Shown here one piece after another: positions 23,623-35,389 of a DNA stretch of 64,000 bases. The translations under genes and the position numbers were made by a program. Below the pieces are notes generated by a model. It saw nothing but the letters and a program-made list of their open reading frames with translations, had not been told where the DNA came from and ran no database searches. The DNA is taken from assembly GCA_000711775.1 (NCBI GenBank), contig ARYC01000096.1, positions 1-64,000 of the forward strand, given 5' to 3'. Positions within the stretch are counted from its first letter, which is position 1. The number at the start of each line of letters is the position of its first letter. The DNA comes from Oxytricha trifallax. Its lineage: Eukaryota > Ciliophora > Spirotrichea > Sporadotrichida > Oxytrichidae.

Positions 23623-24496
23623 AATGGGAGCTTTGCTCAAGGAGCAGGATTCCCCACTATTCTTGATATATCAGGATTATTATATCAAACATTTATGGTA
23701 GGATTCGATGAGACTTTTGCATTCATCAATCCAAATAAAGAAGCTGTTTCAAATGAATAATTAAATAGAGAGTCAATGGTCTATAATTTGACTTCATAGT
23801 TAAGATCATCACTTGGATCTGACAGCTCTTGCTCAGGATGTGATAACTTAAACAAGAAGAAATAATCTAAAGTCAAATAAACAAGTGATGAAATTCATTT
23901 GCAAGAGTTAGCCAAACAGGGTGAATTGAAACATCAAGAAAAGCTAACGAATTAAAAGTTTTTTTATAAAAAAACTAAAAACTACAGTCTAATCTAATAC
24001 TAAATCTAACGACATATAGAATTCAAAAGCACTAAGTATTGTCACACAGACTCAAGGATTAAACTTTTAGACTGGCAATCGTAAATAGAAATATTCAATT
24101 GATAAAGTAAATTTACTTTCCCCTACGGCTAATAACTAACGCAATAAAGAATTTAGGGAGAAATTCCTTCAAGTTTAATTCAGGAATGAAAACTGTACTA
24201 GCTCCTTTCAACTTAAGGGAAAGTACCAGTTCAGGAAGCAGTGTGTAACCATAAAAAAATAATTTGAATCACTAAAAAATAAAATTGAGTCATTCTTTAG
24301 AGAAGGGACTTATAGTGCTCAGAGAAGTTCAAGTAAGAAAAAGACTACAACTATTGAAAGAGATAATTCATTCGAGAGCCAATCACCTTCTAATTCAAAA
24401 AAGTAGATTTATGAGTAAATTGGGCAATAGCGAATATAATTCTAACAAATTGACTATAGCACAATTTCCTCAACTTAAGATAGATCTGAGACATGA
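23623..24496 (+). CDS. Host gene 3' blocks, Ser/Gln-rich, unknown
   Basis: Open block beginning NGSFAQGAGFPTILDISG and including VGFDETFAFINPNKEAVS, a Ser-rich part with SDSSCSGC, then a frame change near 23985, then TGNRKQKYSIDKVNLLS, REGTYSAQRSSSKKKTTT and the end SEQ at TGA 24494. Residue use is typical of host proteins. The N-terminus is missing and the palindromic element sits just upstream, so earlier MDSs must lie elsewhere. No family recognised. Confidence 0.5.
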
Positions 24497-24775
24497 TTAT
24501 AAAACCCCATGAGTCAAAATTAAAGGAAAATTGAATTCAACAAAATGAATATTTAAGACGCTTAATTAATAATAAGACTTAAGGTTTCAAAGTCAAAACC
24601 CCAAAACCCTTTCAGTAGTTTGATTGAGTTTTTGATTGATAAAAGTAGACTATTAGTGCATTCTATATTAGGATTTTAATAGGGTTTATGTAAGGGTTTA
24701 ATGTTTAGATATTAGTAATTTAAGTGAGTATTATAAGCGAGCTTTTAAAATATTTAACACAAAAAAAGCTTAGAG

Positions 24776-26201
24776 TCATGTGGCAGTTCTCTGAATTTTA
24801 TCTTTCTAAGTTGCTGCTTGATTGTTTCTATTGTTACTTAATTCTTTTAGCTTGACTTGATAATAGTTAAGTATGCAAGTTCTCTAAGACCTCCATTAAT
24901 TTTATTTTTCTCGAGATATTGTTTGATTCTCTGCTTAGAATCTCTCTCACTCCTGCAGCTAAAGTAATCGTTTCTTGGCATGTCGCTCTCTATTGTTATT
25001 ACTGCTAGAGCCCAGATATCCCATTAAGTGTCTCATCTCTCCAGTCCTCTCTTTCTCTCTGGGAAATATCCAGGAGCCGTATACATTTCTTTATGCAGAG
25101 GCTTGCACTCTTTGAGCTCTGTTGAAATCAATAATATAAATTCTAAGAGGTTGAAAGTTCATCATAATGTTCTCTGGCTTTAAGTCTCTATGAACATAAC
25201 CTAGCTTGTGAAGCTCTTCAATCCCCTCAACTATTTGCTGCACGATCTAGCCAATTTATCTCTGACATATAATATCAGATAAGATTTCTCTATGAGTCAT
25301 TTCTAGTAAATGAAGCCTAAAGGCTACATATTCTTTACCAAGTAAAATAGCATCAAGCTAGATGATATGCCTGTACTCAAATAACTTTGCCTTTTAAAGA
25401 GTATAATACTCATTAGCAAATTCCATTTAGAATTTGTCATCAGCAAGGAAGTAATTGAATGGATATACCTTGTAAGCATATTAGTCATCAGTAATGACTC
25501 TCTTCTCTATTTTATCTTCAAGAGTGAGGTAGCTTTCTAGGCAAGAATCTAAGTCAATAATTTTTAATATGGGAATCTTCATTGCCTCTATTTTAACCAT
25601 GATTTTATTGATCTCAGAGACTGGAAAGTTCTTGACTGCTTTCTTCATTTTTACTTAATTCTAGACTTCAACTCTAAAAGACTCCACTGGGTTTCTTGAT
25701 CTTCTCTTTTAGAGGAATCTTTTCCCTGTAGGTTCATGAATAAAGACAAAACTTTGATTGTGCTTTTTCTTTAAGTGCACTTTGAGGTCTCTAGTATGAG
25801 AATATGGCTTCTCACAGAACTCACAGACATACTTCCCATCTTTCATATAATGCTTGAGACATAACCTTGGCATATCGTTGTGTATATCTCTCAAGTCTCT
25901 TATAAGTTTATTTGTAAGGGAAAACTTTATTGCATTCTTTGCATTAATAGTAAACTTTGGCTTGTAATTATTAATGCTCTATGGCGGGTTGTTTAACCTC
26001 CTCCTCAATTTGCACAGCTTCTATGATAACCTCCTACTTAACTTATATTTAAATCTCAAAGCTAGACTGGTCAAAGTTGTCATAAGTAGGCTCCCACTGA
26101 GTACAAGCGTCTCTGGTCTCTACTTTTCTTGGTTGCTGGAATGATAACTTTTATTGACTTGACCCAAGTAATGCCGCTCTTCTCAAAAGGTTAGCGCTCA
26201 T
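24776..26201 (-). CDS. TBE 57-kDa zinc-finger / kinase-like protein, copy B
   Basis: Starts MSANLLRRAALLGSSQQK at 26201. A first finger reads YQCKECNKVFPYKQTYKRL; a second is CEFCEKPYSHTRDLKVHLK near 25800. The kinase-like half includes LGYVHRDLKPENIM and a following LISTEL... region; the C-terminus is at TGA 24776. Several small frame breaks separate the blocks. It faces outward toward the left tip. Confidence 0.8.
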
Positions 26202-26751
26202 TTTAGTTTGCTGATATTATAATAATCATAAAATATACCTTGAAAAACTATAATAATAGAGTATAAGACACTCTGGTAGATTCTCGGCTGAAAGGTAAAA
26301 AAATTAAATAACCATAAAAGACTGTAAGTTGACATATTTTATGAGAAATTTATACATTTTAGTAAATTAAAATAATCCTAATGAACTTTTGTTTCTCGAG
26401 GAAGTCCTACAAATCAAGTTTGAACTTAATTTGGAGGTAAAGTTATTAAACATTTTTAAATTTAATATGCTCCTAATTAATTAACCTTAAATTTAACTCC
26501 TAATAAAGTTTGAACTTAATTTGGAGGACCTCCTAAAATAATTAAACATTACTAGGAGCAATTTAATGAGTAGATTGATAAAAATAAAAATAAATCTGTG
26601 AAACTTGGAGCAAGTTTTTCAATGCTTCTCCGAATATCTTTTCAAGGTAGACCTCCAGTAGGTCCTCCCTATTTAGTAGTAAGATTTTAATAAACTTAGA
26701 AAGGATATCCATAATTAAATTACATTAACATTTCTAGAAAGAGGAAGCAAG

Positions 26752-27536
26752 ATGGAGTCTATGAATGATACAATGAAAAGAATTTAATCTCAAGATTTAA
26801 TGGAAAATTTAAAGTAAAGAGGACCTTTATAGATATTTGGTATAGCAAGGTAAGTTCTTAAGTAAGATTAATAAATCCATTATAGTTGGAATGTTCTTGC
26901 CAACTTAGGAGGGAACAAAAATCCCATTCTTCAAAGCCTTACTGAGTGAAGAGAAAAAAGTTTTTAAGTCTGATGAAATTAGGATGATTGAAATTCCTAA
27001 CTACCCTGAAATATCTGTTACAAACCTATATGACGATGCCATGAGTGATCCAGATGTTGCTCTCTACCTTCCATCAAAGCTTAAACTATCTAATAAGTTG
27101 CCAGAGAGAAACCTCTTCTTTGGTGTTCTTGCAACTCTAAAACCTGAGTACTTAAATGAAGTGATTTAAGAAGCTCACAAGAAACGCTATAGCATCTCTC
27201 CTGGAGAAGTAGGGAATTAAGATCAGTGACCTTTGGTTGTAGGAACTGCAGAAGCATCCATTCATCTCAAATAAGCTTACCCTTCTAACTTTATAGAAAA
27301 ACCTGGAACTACTATTTACTTGATGAAAGAGTGCAGCAAATTAAACAGAGAAAGAAAGTCTCAAGTAAAGCATGAATTGGGTAAAAGACTCTTCAAAGAT
27401 TAATAAAAGGCAAAAGCGAGGTGGATATAAATGTAGGAACAGGCACAAAGAGATGTAACACAGGCCAAATTAAGCCTTAAGAGGAAGAAAAGAAAGATAA
27501 GCCAAATCCCTTTACGGGTTAGTTTAAAATATGTGA
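26752..27536 (+). CDS. TBE 22-kDa protein, copy B
   Basis: Starts MESMNDTMKRIQSQDL. The middle keeps IPNYPEISVTNLYDDAMSD, LPSKLKLSNKLPERN and EAHKKRYSISPGE, the same second-half signature as the other copies. Frame breaks are present near 26850 and 27220. It ends close to the convergent transposase gene, with only a few bases between stops. Function unknown in the family. Confidence 0.8.
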
Positions 27537-27542
27537 ACTTAT

Positions 27543-28591
27543 TCATTCATTTACATCAAAAACTTATTTATATACACAAAATCTCCCTTCTCTTGCGCAT
27601 ACTTTTGCTTTATCATCACTGACTCTTTTGCAGCACTCTTAATAATTAAATATACTGTATCTTTCTTCAGATCGTGCATCAAGTGATTGTGTAGAAGTTT
27701 CTTGTAGTGGCCTTTCAATAACCCCCAATATAATTCATTTCCATTGAACTGAGGACTGTAGGGAACATTAAATACAGGTGTTATATTAAATCTTTCATAT
27801 TTATTCCTTTAGTTTTCTTTATGGACGGATAAGTTATCTACAAACAGAATAATCTCTTAGTCGGCGCACTTATCTCTGAGTTATTGCAAGAACTTTATAT
27901 ATTATTCGGTCTTAATTGAGCGAGGGTGGATAAAATAAGTCTTGAGGCCATTATTTTCGCTTATTCCACCAAATATAGCATGAGTTTAAACTTTAACCTT
28001 TTAGTCATAAACTTCTATATTACTTTACCTATTGTACCAAGACCTTGATATGAAGGTATTGAATGTAAATACAGCTTCATCAGCGTGTATGAACTTTATA
28101 TTATGCTCTTAAGACCTCTGCATTTAATCGAATATATAATTTAAATTATCCTTATAAAATGAACATTAAAGTCAATCACTCTCTTAATGCGATTGACTGT
28201 CTTGTAAGATATACCGTTCTTTTTATATATGTTCGCTATAGATTAAGCAGAGATATGAAGCTCAGGAAATTGGCGATGAAACATCACAGCTCTCTAGGCC
28301 AGAGAGAAGTGAGCCCAGTATTTAATAGATCTTATCATTTATAAGATAATAGATATGATGCTGCTAAAATTTTAGAGGTCTTTTAGGCTTAGAATTAAGC
28401 TGCTATCTCTTTAAATTCAATGCTAATAGACAGTGAGACCTAACAGTAGCAGGTGATTTATGGAGGAGCCTTGCTATAGATGTGTAATTTAGAATAGGTT
28501 TGAGTTGATCACTATAATCATCGCAACTATAGCGCAACTTATACAATAATTCTATATACTCAAAGTCATAAACAGACTCCAAACCTCGCAT
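27543..28591 (-). CDS. TBE 42-kDa transposase, copy B, degenerate
   Basis: IS630/Tc1/mariner-type DDE transposase family. N-terminal block MRGLESVYDFEYIELLYKL, then SPATVRSHCLLALNLKR (helix-turn-helix area). Downstream blocks align with the copy at 59980 but in shifting frames, so catalytic residues are not in one frame. Start chosen at the first ATG of the open block; the true start may be further out. Confidence 0.75.
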
Positions 28592-28957
28592 ATACTCACT
28601 TAAACTACTAATGTTTAAACATTAAACACCTACATAAACCCTATTAAAACCCTAATAAAGTATGCACTAATAGTCTACTTTTAACAATCAAAAACTCAAT
28701 CAAACTACTGAAAGGGTTTTGGGGTTTTGAGTCTTATTTCTACCTTAATATAAATTGGTGCTCTCACTTAAATACCTCACTATTATTTATTGTTTTGATA
28801 TTTTCTATCCATATATGATATAGTTACCTTATAGTGCTTTAGTGCGGGATTAATTTCGATTACCATTAATTAAAATGCCCTCTGATTATTTATGTTATAG
28901 CCATTAAGTTGTCTTAATGATGCTTATATATCCCAAGAGAGCAATTATTGTATATTT

Positions 28958-29287
28958 TTGATTTTTTTGAGAAATTATTTCATAGAAGGAGAAAGCCAAA
29001 CCTTTTCAAGTCTGATGCTTTATCTTGATATTAATTTAATGATCTTTAAAAATTCAATGCCATTTTGGGTCCTTATCATTTTAAGTTTTTTGCTTGCTTC
29101 TAAATCTAAAGAACCCATGCATCACTATACTTTTGAAGAAATCGCTAAACTTTATAAGTCTGCTGGTAATATTTTAAATTTCATACCAAGGATACTTGTA
29201 ATCTTAAACGCGAATAGCTCGTAATTTAAAAGTATTTTCTAAAATACTAAACCTGAAGGAAAGAACTATAAGAAGGGCGATATTTGA
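28958..29287 (+). CDS. Short hydrophobic ORF, unknown
   Basis: Open frame to TGA 29285 without an ATG at its left end; the first ATG is near 29011. It contains a membrane-like stretch (FWVLIILSFLLASKS) and then HHYTFEEIAKLYKSAGN. It may be one MDS of a membrane protein gene. Low support. Confidence 0.3.
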
Positions 29288-29391
29288 ATTAAGAATTGGA
29301 AAAAGCAATTAAGAATTAATAATAAAGCGCCTTTTTTAAATAAGTCTATTAATTTTAAATATTTAAGACACTTAAATCAGCCTCCTAAATT

Positions 29392-32300
29392 ATGAAAATG
29401 TTGCAAATTTCCAATATTAAAACATCCGACAACTCTCAGATACAAATCTTTAGCCCAAAGGCAATCAAAAATACTTAGAGTCTTAAGCTAGATGACCAAG
29501 ATTTCCTTCAAAAAGTTGAAATAGAAGCTTGCTTTCATCTGAGTCAAACGTGCAGCAAAGCAATGAAGCCTACTAGACTAAATCTTAAAGAGGGAGAAAA
29601 TCAAAATTCGAAGGAGCTGAATTTCCTGACTTAATTGACAAAGCGAAGCTCATTCTGCCTATTCACAATTACGACATAGGTAAAATGCTTGAACTGGATG
29701 AATTCAAGCTTTTGGTTGGATCGAGAGATTTGGCAAAGTTTATAAGCAAGTTTATTTTAAACAAAACCGCTTAAAGTACTGCTAAATCAGTAAAGGATGC
29801 ATAAATTAAGCCATTAAATGTACATCCTAGCTGGTCCAAAGAGCTGACCTAGGGTGGCAACGAGGATAGAAACTATGAATGTGAGCAGCAATATGTCGAT
29901 GATTATAGGGATTCTTTAAACGCTCAAGTAAATTATGGAGCAAAAATACAGTCTAAGCTATCCCAAACAATATAAGAGAGTATATGATACTCAAACTGAA
30001 TGAAAGGCAAGAGTTCATTTGGAAGTTTTTTATCGAAATAGTAAAAGTTTGTTAGAATTTCTTTAGAATCTCAAAAGCGCATGCTCAGGAAACATTTGTG
30101 AGTATATGTTTAGAAACATTTACAAGCTTAACCAATGAGCCTAGGTAAACCTTCAAATAAAGACTAGACTCTTCGTTTCATCTTTGCTTTACTATAGATA
30201 TGAGATTATTGAGATAGATGAGACCTTGCTGAAGAGTGCCCTCATCCTTCTGGTTTAAAGACCAAACACCGAATAAGCCCTTGGCCTAAAAAATTTATCT
30301 TTATGAATGAGCCTGACTGCCTTTAAAAATTCTAAGATGAGCTTTCTAAACTTGATAAAAGTATAATATAGGTATAATTCTTTTGATGATTGGGACATTC
30401 CAATAGTTTAAAATTGACTCTTAAGCAGTAAGATTTATTCCAAACAAATTGCTTTGCCTGAGCAAGCTATTCATCCAAATACTAAAAGAATATTAAGGCT
30501 TGAGGCTTATTCGTCATGTGCCTATAAATGTTGTAGGAGATTTTATACAAATATGCGCGCTCTCAAGTGCATCCTTCTATTAAAAAATTGACAACTTTAT
30601 TAGTACAATGGGGGATATATTCGTTCAAAAATGGGATTTCATAGACCAGAAAAATTTTACTCTTTATCTGTAATATTTATCACAAGAACTAAAACTCAGA
30701 AATTCACAATGGGTAACTAAATTGGACAAAATATCTGATTTAGGTAAGAACCTTGCTAGTGTTTATTAAGAAAAGTGTGTAAGGTAAAGACAAGACATAA
30801 TTTAAGATTGTCTCAGAGCAGATTTTACAAAACATAACTAACTGTTGCACGTTCCCAATAAAACTGTTGATTTTAATGACGAATTACAAGAAGGGACTTT
30901 TAAATTAATTTAAAAGAATTAATAAAGATTGCAAAGCAGTGAAAGAATTCTTGCAGGCTATGCCAGATAAAGCATTTCGATTGTCATATTAGATTTTAAG
31001 TCTCTAATAAATTATAGGGTTTGACTTTCTTGCTTTGTAAAAGTTGGCTTTAAATTACTTACTCCGGGAGGACTGTAAATTTATCTTTAGGAACTTTGGG
31101 GTTGGCAATGGAAAGACTTTGTTGTGCTCAACTTTAGCAACTCTCTACGCAAAATCATCCTAATCTACTGTATTTATTATTTGAAAGGACGATCACTTGA
31201 TTCTAAGAGATGAAAAGAGATTTGAATAACTTGTGACTAGCTTAAGTCTCAGCATTAATGTAAATCAATTTGAGAAAAAAGCATGTGTTTACTATTTAAC
31301 TCAAAAATTTCTTGAAAATTAATTTGAAAATCAAGACTTTTTGGAAATTTGGGGCTAGTTAATTGTCTTAATTAATGAATATGACTGGATTTTCTTTGAA
31401 AGAAATATCGCGTAAATGGAGAAAAATTTAAAATTCTTTAATTGTACTAAGCGTTTATTTGGGTTTACTTGATAAACGTTGAGCTTTAAATAAGCAAATT
31501 GGTTATAAATCTCATTTAAGTCTAGCGAAATATTTTTTCCAAAATTAAGTTTTTTGGTTGGAAATAAGAGAATAAACTTGGATCAAGAATTAGTTTCTTC
31601 AAACTAAGCATACTATTGCAATAGAATTTTTGAATTGTCTGATAGCTACTCCAAACTAACACCTGTTATTATTGTTGCCCATTAGTCATACTCTATTATT
31701 GAGAGTTACTTTCGCAAGTACTCCTGAATACAGTTTTTATCAATGTAAAATGTAAAGGGAACTAAGCTTGAGGCGTAATTTGATTAAATGTTTGCAAGCA
31801 AAAATGGGGAGGGACATTATGGAGTCTTTTTACTAAATGAATAATAAGGAAGAGGAACTGATCTTAAAACAAATCACGAGATCGAATTATTTGGTGGCCT
31901 TTTTTCTTATTGTTGCAGATGTGTTCTCGACAAGATCGACTTAAAAAATAATCGGAAGAGTGGGAAGATTACATCGTAAAGGGATTTACAAGTAAATTGT
32001 TTATAAGCAAGGATCTAAGGAGACAGTGGAACAAGTTATTACGCTTCACTATTAATGTCTAGAAAATGAATCTCACATGAAAATAGATATGCTTCAAGCT
32101 GTTTTGGTTTGCTTTACCTTGGTGTATGAACTAATTTATTTCATCCAATGCTTTATCTTAAGATTAAGTTTTAGACAAATATGAAACCGAACACGAGAAT
32201 TCTTCATTTGCATCTGAAAATATTAAAGATTGCTCCACTGGCATGAAATAAAAGCAACACTAGCCACAATTTATTTCATTCAAATAATTATCTCTCAGTG

Positions 32301-32766
32301 AGGAGGAAACCAAAAAATAGGCGATCACAGATACTTCAAAAATCTACAATTACAACAGCTCAGTATCTTCAGTTGAAGTTTAAAATGAAATTTATGTAGA
32401 ACTCAAATCATTACCTGAATTGAAAGAGGGGCTTGATTCAGGTTCTTCAAATGCTATCGAGAGGTTTCATGACTAAAGTGTAAAGTGAACCTGAAGGTAT
32501 TACCAAAACCAGCGATAAAAATATAGGTTAAGAATTGAATTACTGACGATTTTATCAAAACACACTAAAGACGCAAGCAAAATCAGAAGTTGAAAACACC
32601 TGATATTTAAATCTAAGTTGTTAATGACTAGAAAGAATAATAAGATGTCCCTGCAATTACATCGCGTTCTGGAAGAATAACAGGAAAAAGAACTTAAGCA
32701 CCTCAGATTAAATAAAAAAAACCTTAGAAGGCTTAAAGAATGAATGAATTAAGGCATCAATGGTGA
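29392..32766 (+). CDS. SecA-like ATPase domain protein, decayed or heavily interrupted
   Basis: Ciliates have large proteins with a SecA/DEAD-like motor; this resembles them. N-terminal blocks: MKMLQISNIKTSDNSQIQIF, FEGAEFPDLIDKAKLILP, FIDQKNFTLYLQYLSQEL. Motor: FGVGNGKTLLCSTLATLYAK (Walker A), LIVLINEYDWIFF where the family has DEVD (Asp to Asn), TPVIIVAHQSYSIIESYF, GRGTDLKTNHEIELFGGL (motif V), QARIQGDSGTSYYASLL (motif VI). Tail: ITSRSGRITGKRTQAP to TGA 32764. Within the motor the frame stays open about 390 codons except for five in-frame TGA codons (31182, 31470, 31725, 32067, 32127). N-terminal blocks change frame several times. Probably a pseudogene. Confidence 0.65.
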
Positions 32767-32829
32767 TTATATGAACCGCAGATATTGAGACATATTAGAC
32801 AAACTTTCTTTATGAATTTTAACTGTTTA

Positions 32830-33620
32830 AATTAGGTTAACTTTATTAAGATTTTTAGTTATGAAAAGTTGACCTTCACTCCATTAAAGAGTTTTATTAG
32901 TTTGATAGTATCTGCCCTCATTATCAATCACTCCACTCTCATGCAACTAATGAACTAAGGATTTGTATCTAACTAGATCATCGATTTATGATTTCATATC
33001 TATAAAATCATCTCTCATTCTTTTGTTCTCTTGAAGGTATTTATGCTTGCCATTTCTAAGCGCCTGCTCTTCGTTTTTTAACTCATCTAAGTCTCTTTAA
33101 TTTCTTTTTCTTTGAGAAGACTACTTTATCTAATGCGCAGAGCGCCCACTTTAAACTAAAAGTAGCTTAATCTTATAATATCTTACCACTATAACTCAAA
33201 GATTAGCTCAAAGCCTTTGCAATTCAGGCTTCATGTATACAATTAGATTATTTGTGTTATCTAATCTTTCTCTTCTCTTTTTCTTTGCATTAAAAATCAT
33301 ATTGTTGATACCATATTTGTCAAGCGAAAGTAGTATATCGCATATCCACTTTTTATCTAAGTGAAGCCAGTCACATTGATCTGGCAAGAAGGCCAACAGT
33401 GAGGGCTTATCTCTCGCGTAATCTAAGAAGTTATCAGCTGTTAGCCCTTCTATTTTGGGAACAGCTGCCACTATTAAACCCGACCTTCTCAAGTACTAAT
33501 AAAATTAATATTTACTAAATTTACCTCTTTTTAACCGTTCAAAATTCCTTTTAGAAAGTAAATATTACAGCAAGTCATTTTAGGGAGATATGCTCCACAC
33601 TCTTAAGCGAGAAAGTCATG
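32830..33620 (-). CDS. Diverged homologue of the TBE 22-kDa protein, outside a canonical TBE
   Basis: First block (33620-33208) reads NFERLKRGKFSKYQFYQYL, then VPKIEGLTADNFLDYARDK, LLAFLPDQ, DKKWICDILLSLDKYGIN and NAKKKRRERLD. The order and spacing match the TBE 22-kDa protein (RFRSKEDLHRYLVQQGN; IPNYPEISVTNLYDDAM; LYLP; NKLPERNYFFGILATIK; NKKRYS). A second block continues to about 32830 as a coiled coil (RDLDELKNEEQALRNGKHK, QLHESGVIDNEGRYY). It overlaps nothing but approaches the 3' end of the SecA-like gene. The homology is my inference from motif order. Confidence 0.55.
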
Positions 33621-34023
33621 CAGCTCTTTCTTTGAGCCTATCTTTTCTCGAACCAGATTAACGTTTACTTAAGAAAGATTGTGATCCATTTGAGTGTTGA
33701 ATGCTATAGCTGTAGAAAGGTTACAGTAGAAATGGTTCTTACCTTGAAGTTAGAATTTATAATGTGTATTTAATAATTATTTAATAAGTTGCTCTTTCAT
33801 ATATTAATTTAAAGTTAAAGGTACTCTCTATAGAGAATAATTATTAGCTTTAAAACTATTAATTTTTCACCAAGAATTATTATTTATAAATATGAGACAC
33901 TCATACTAATAAGATATACGATAATTTTATGCTTAAAACAATTCAAGGCAGGAAAGCAGCCCTGCCTCATCATAAAGCTCTCATTCCTCAAACAACAATT
34001 AACAGCTCCCTTTTAATATTGAA

Positions 34024-35389
34024 ATGTTTTACATAACCATCTCATTTACAATCTGGAACCTACAATCAGTAAAAGTCCCTGAGCTCGAGTGATTAGATGT
34101 AAATAAACTCAAAGAATATGAAGCTCCATTATTTAATAGTGCAGATTAAATAAAGCAGCTATAGCAAATTGCAGATCCTACAGAATTATTAAAAGGTTCA
34201 CTGCCAGAAGATATCTTAAGCCATTAGTTAGACCAGGAAGATTTTGAAGATTTGCTTGTAAGAGCTGTGAATACTCACTTAAAAATATGATGTACAAAAG
34301 TTTTTGACTAGTTATCAAATGAAGACTTGCTTGTCTAATCTAAAGAAATAATCTCAGCACAAAAGGCAACTCTCTCAAAAATAGCAACTTTGTGTGAAGG
34401 GAATTAAACTATTTTTCTTACACAAATGTCCAAAGAGTAAAAACGAATACCTAAATTAGCCAAAAGGAAGAGAATCAATTTTATTTAAAGTATTAACACT
34501 AATCTTATAATTTAATTGCTAAAGGATAGATAAGCTTCAAAGAAACAAATATGTTAAAGATTCAAGAAAAGTTATTTTAAGCTAAAGTAGATTTAATTGA
34601 TGTCTTGAGTTGATTCATAGACTAAATAGGTATAAAACAAACTTGCTAGTTAACCAAAGAGTAATTTGATGTCTTCATATTTAAAATAGTAGATTGATGA
34701 TAATGGCTAATGTATCTCAGTGAAATAATTGCAAAGTAAAATATTGGAAAACTTTAAGAGAAAAGTTTCAATTTATTAAATTCAAAATTGTCTAAGAAAG
34801 ATTTGGGATTAAGTTACAAGCGAATTTACTATTAAGAAATAAGCTCAGTATCTTTAAAGACAAAAATCCTTCAGTAATTTCCTGCAAAAACGTACATATA
34901 CTATCTGTTTTAAGACAAAGTCATAGTGAGCATTGACGAGATTAGTATATAGCACAACAATGCTCCTTTAAAGGGTTGGAGTTATGTAGGAAAGAAAACA
35001 TTCTCGACAGCTTAAAAGCGAATAAGCCGTTTAAATATAATTGCTGCAGCTTTTAGTGATGGAGATTTTATGTTCACGATTAATTCTGGCAAGAACAATA
35101 GTATTACATTTATTTTTTTGTGATAAAACTATGCAATCAGTTGCAATTAATCGATTAATCGAAAAATTGGCGTGATTAATTCGTGCTCTAAATTGATAAT
35201 GCTACATATCATAGAAGCACATACACTTAAGAAAAATTGAGACTACTTAAGATTCCAATATCATATTTGGGCCCATACCAGTTTGATTTAGCTCCAGTGG
35301 AAAAGTATTTGCCCATATAAAAGGAAAGTTTTGGAGTACTAACTAAGTCTTTCCAACAAGTAAGTTTAGTTCATATTATTATAATTTGA
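34024..35389 (+). CDS. DD34E transposase (IS630/Tc1/mariner type), non-TBE, damaged
   Basis: N-terminal helical blocks (PEDILSHQLDQEDFEDLLV; LLKDRQASKKQICQRFKKS, HTH-like), then LGLSYKRIYYQEISSVSL, first catalytic Asp in IVSIDEISIQ, GWSYVGKKTF, LNIIAAAFSDGDFMF, second Asp in LQIDNATYHRSTYTQEK, and Glu in FDLAPVEKYLPI, 34 residues after the second Asp. Frames break about four times. Sequence around the catalytic residues differs from the TBE enzyme (HADEAVF, FVDNLSVHK, NGIEFYWG). It runs divergently from the 22-kDa-like gene 400 bases upstream. Confidence 0.8.

Larger units (their letters stand above)
24594..28729. mobile_element. TBE transposon copy B, complete
   Basis: Tips are CAAAACCCCAAAACCCTTTC and its inverse, with inverted repeats of about 80 bases containing GTAGTTTGATTGAG. 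Flanked by AGT at 24591-24593 and 28730-28732, a 3-bp ANT target duplication. Gene order: zinc-finger/kinase (minus), 22-kDa (plus), transposase (minus). It differs clearly from the other TBEs here (tips and proteins), so it is a different TBE subfamily. All three genes carry frame breaks. Confidence 0.95.

Noticed and set aside
24594-24610. C4A4 repeats as a real chromosome end or healed telomere
   Set aside because: They are the inverted tips of a TBE with target duplication on both sides.
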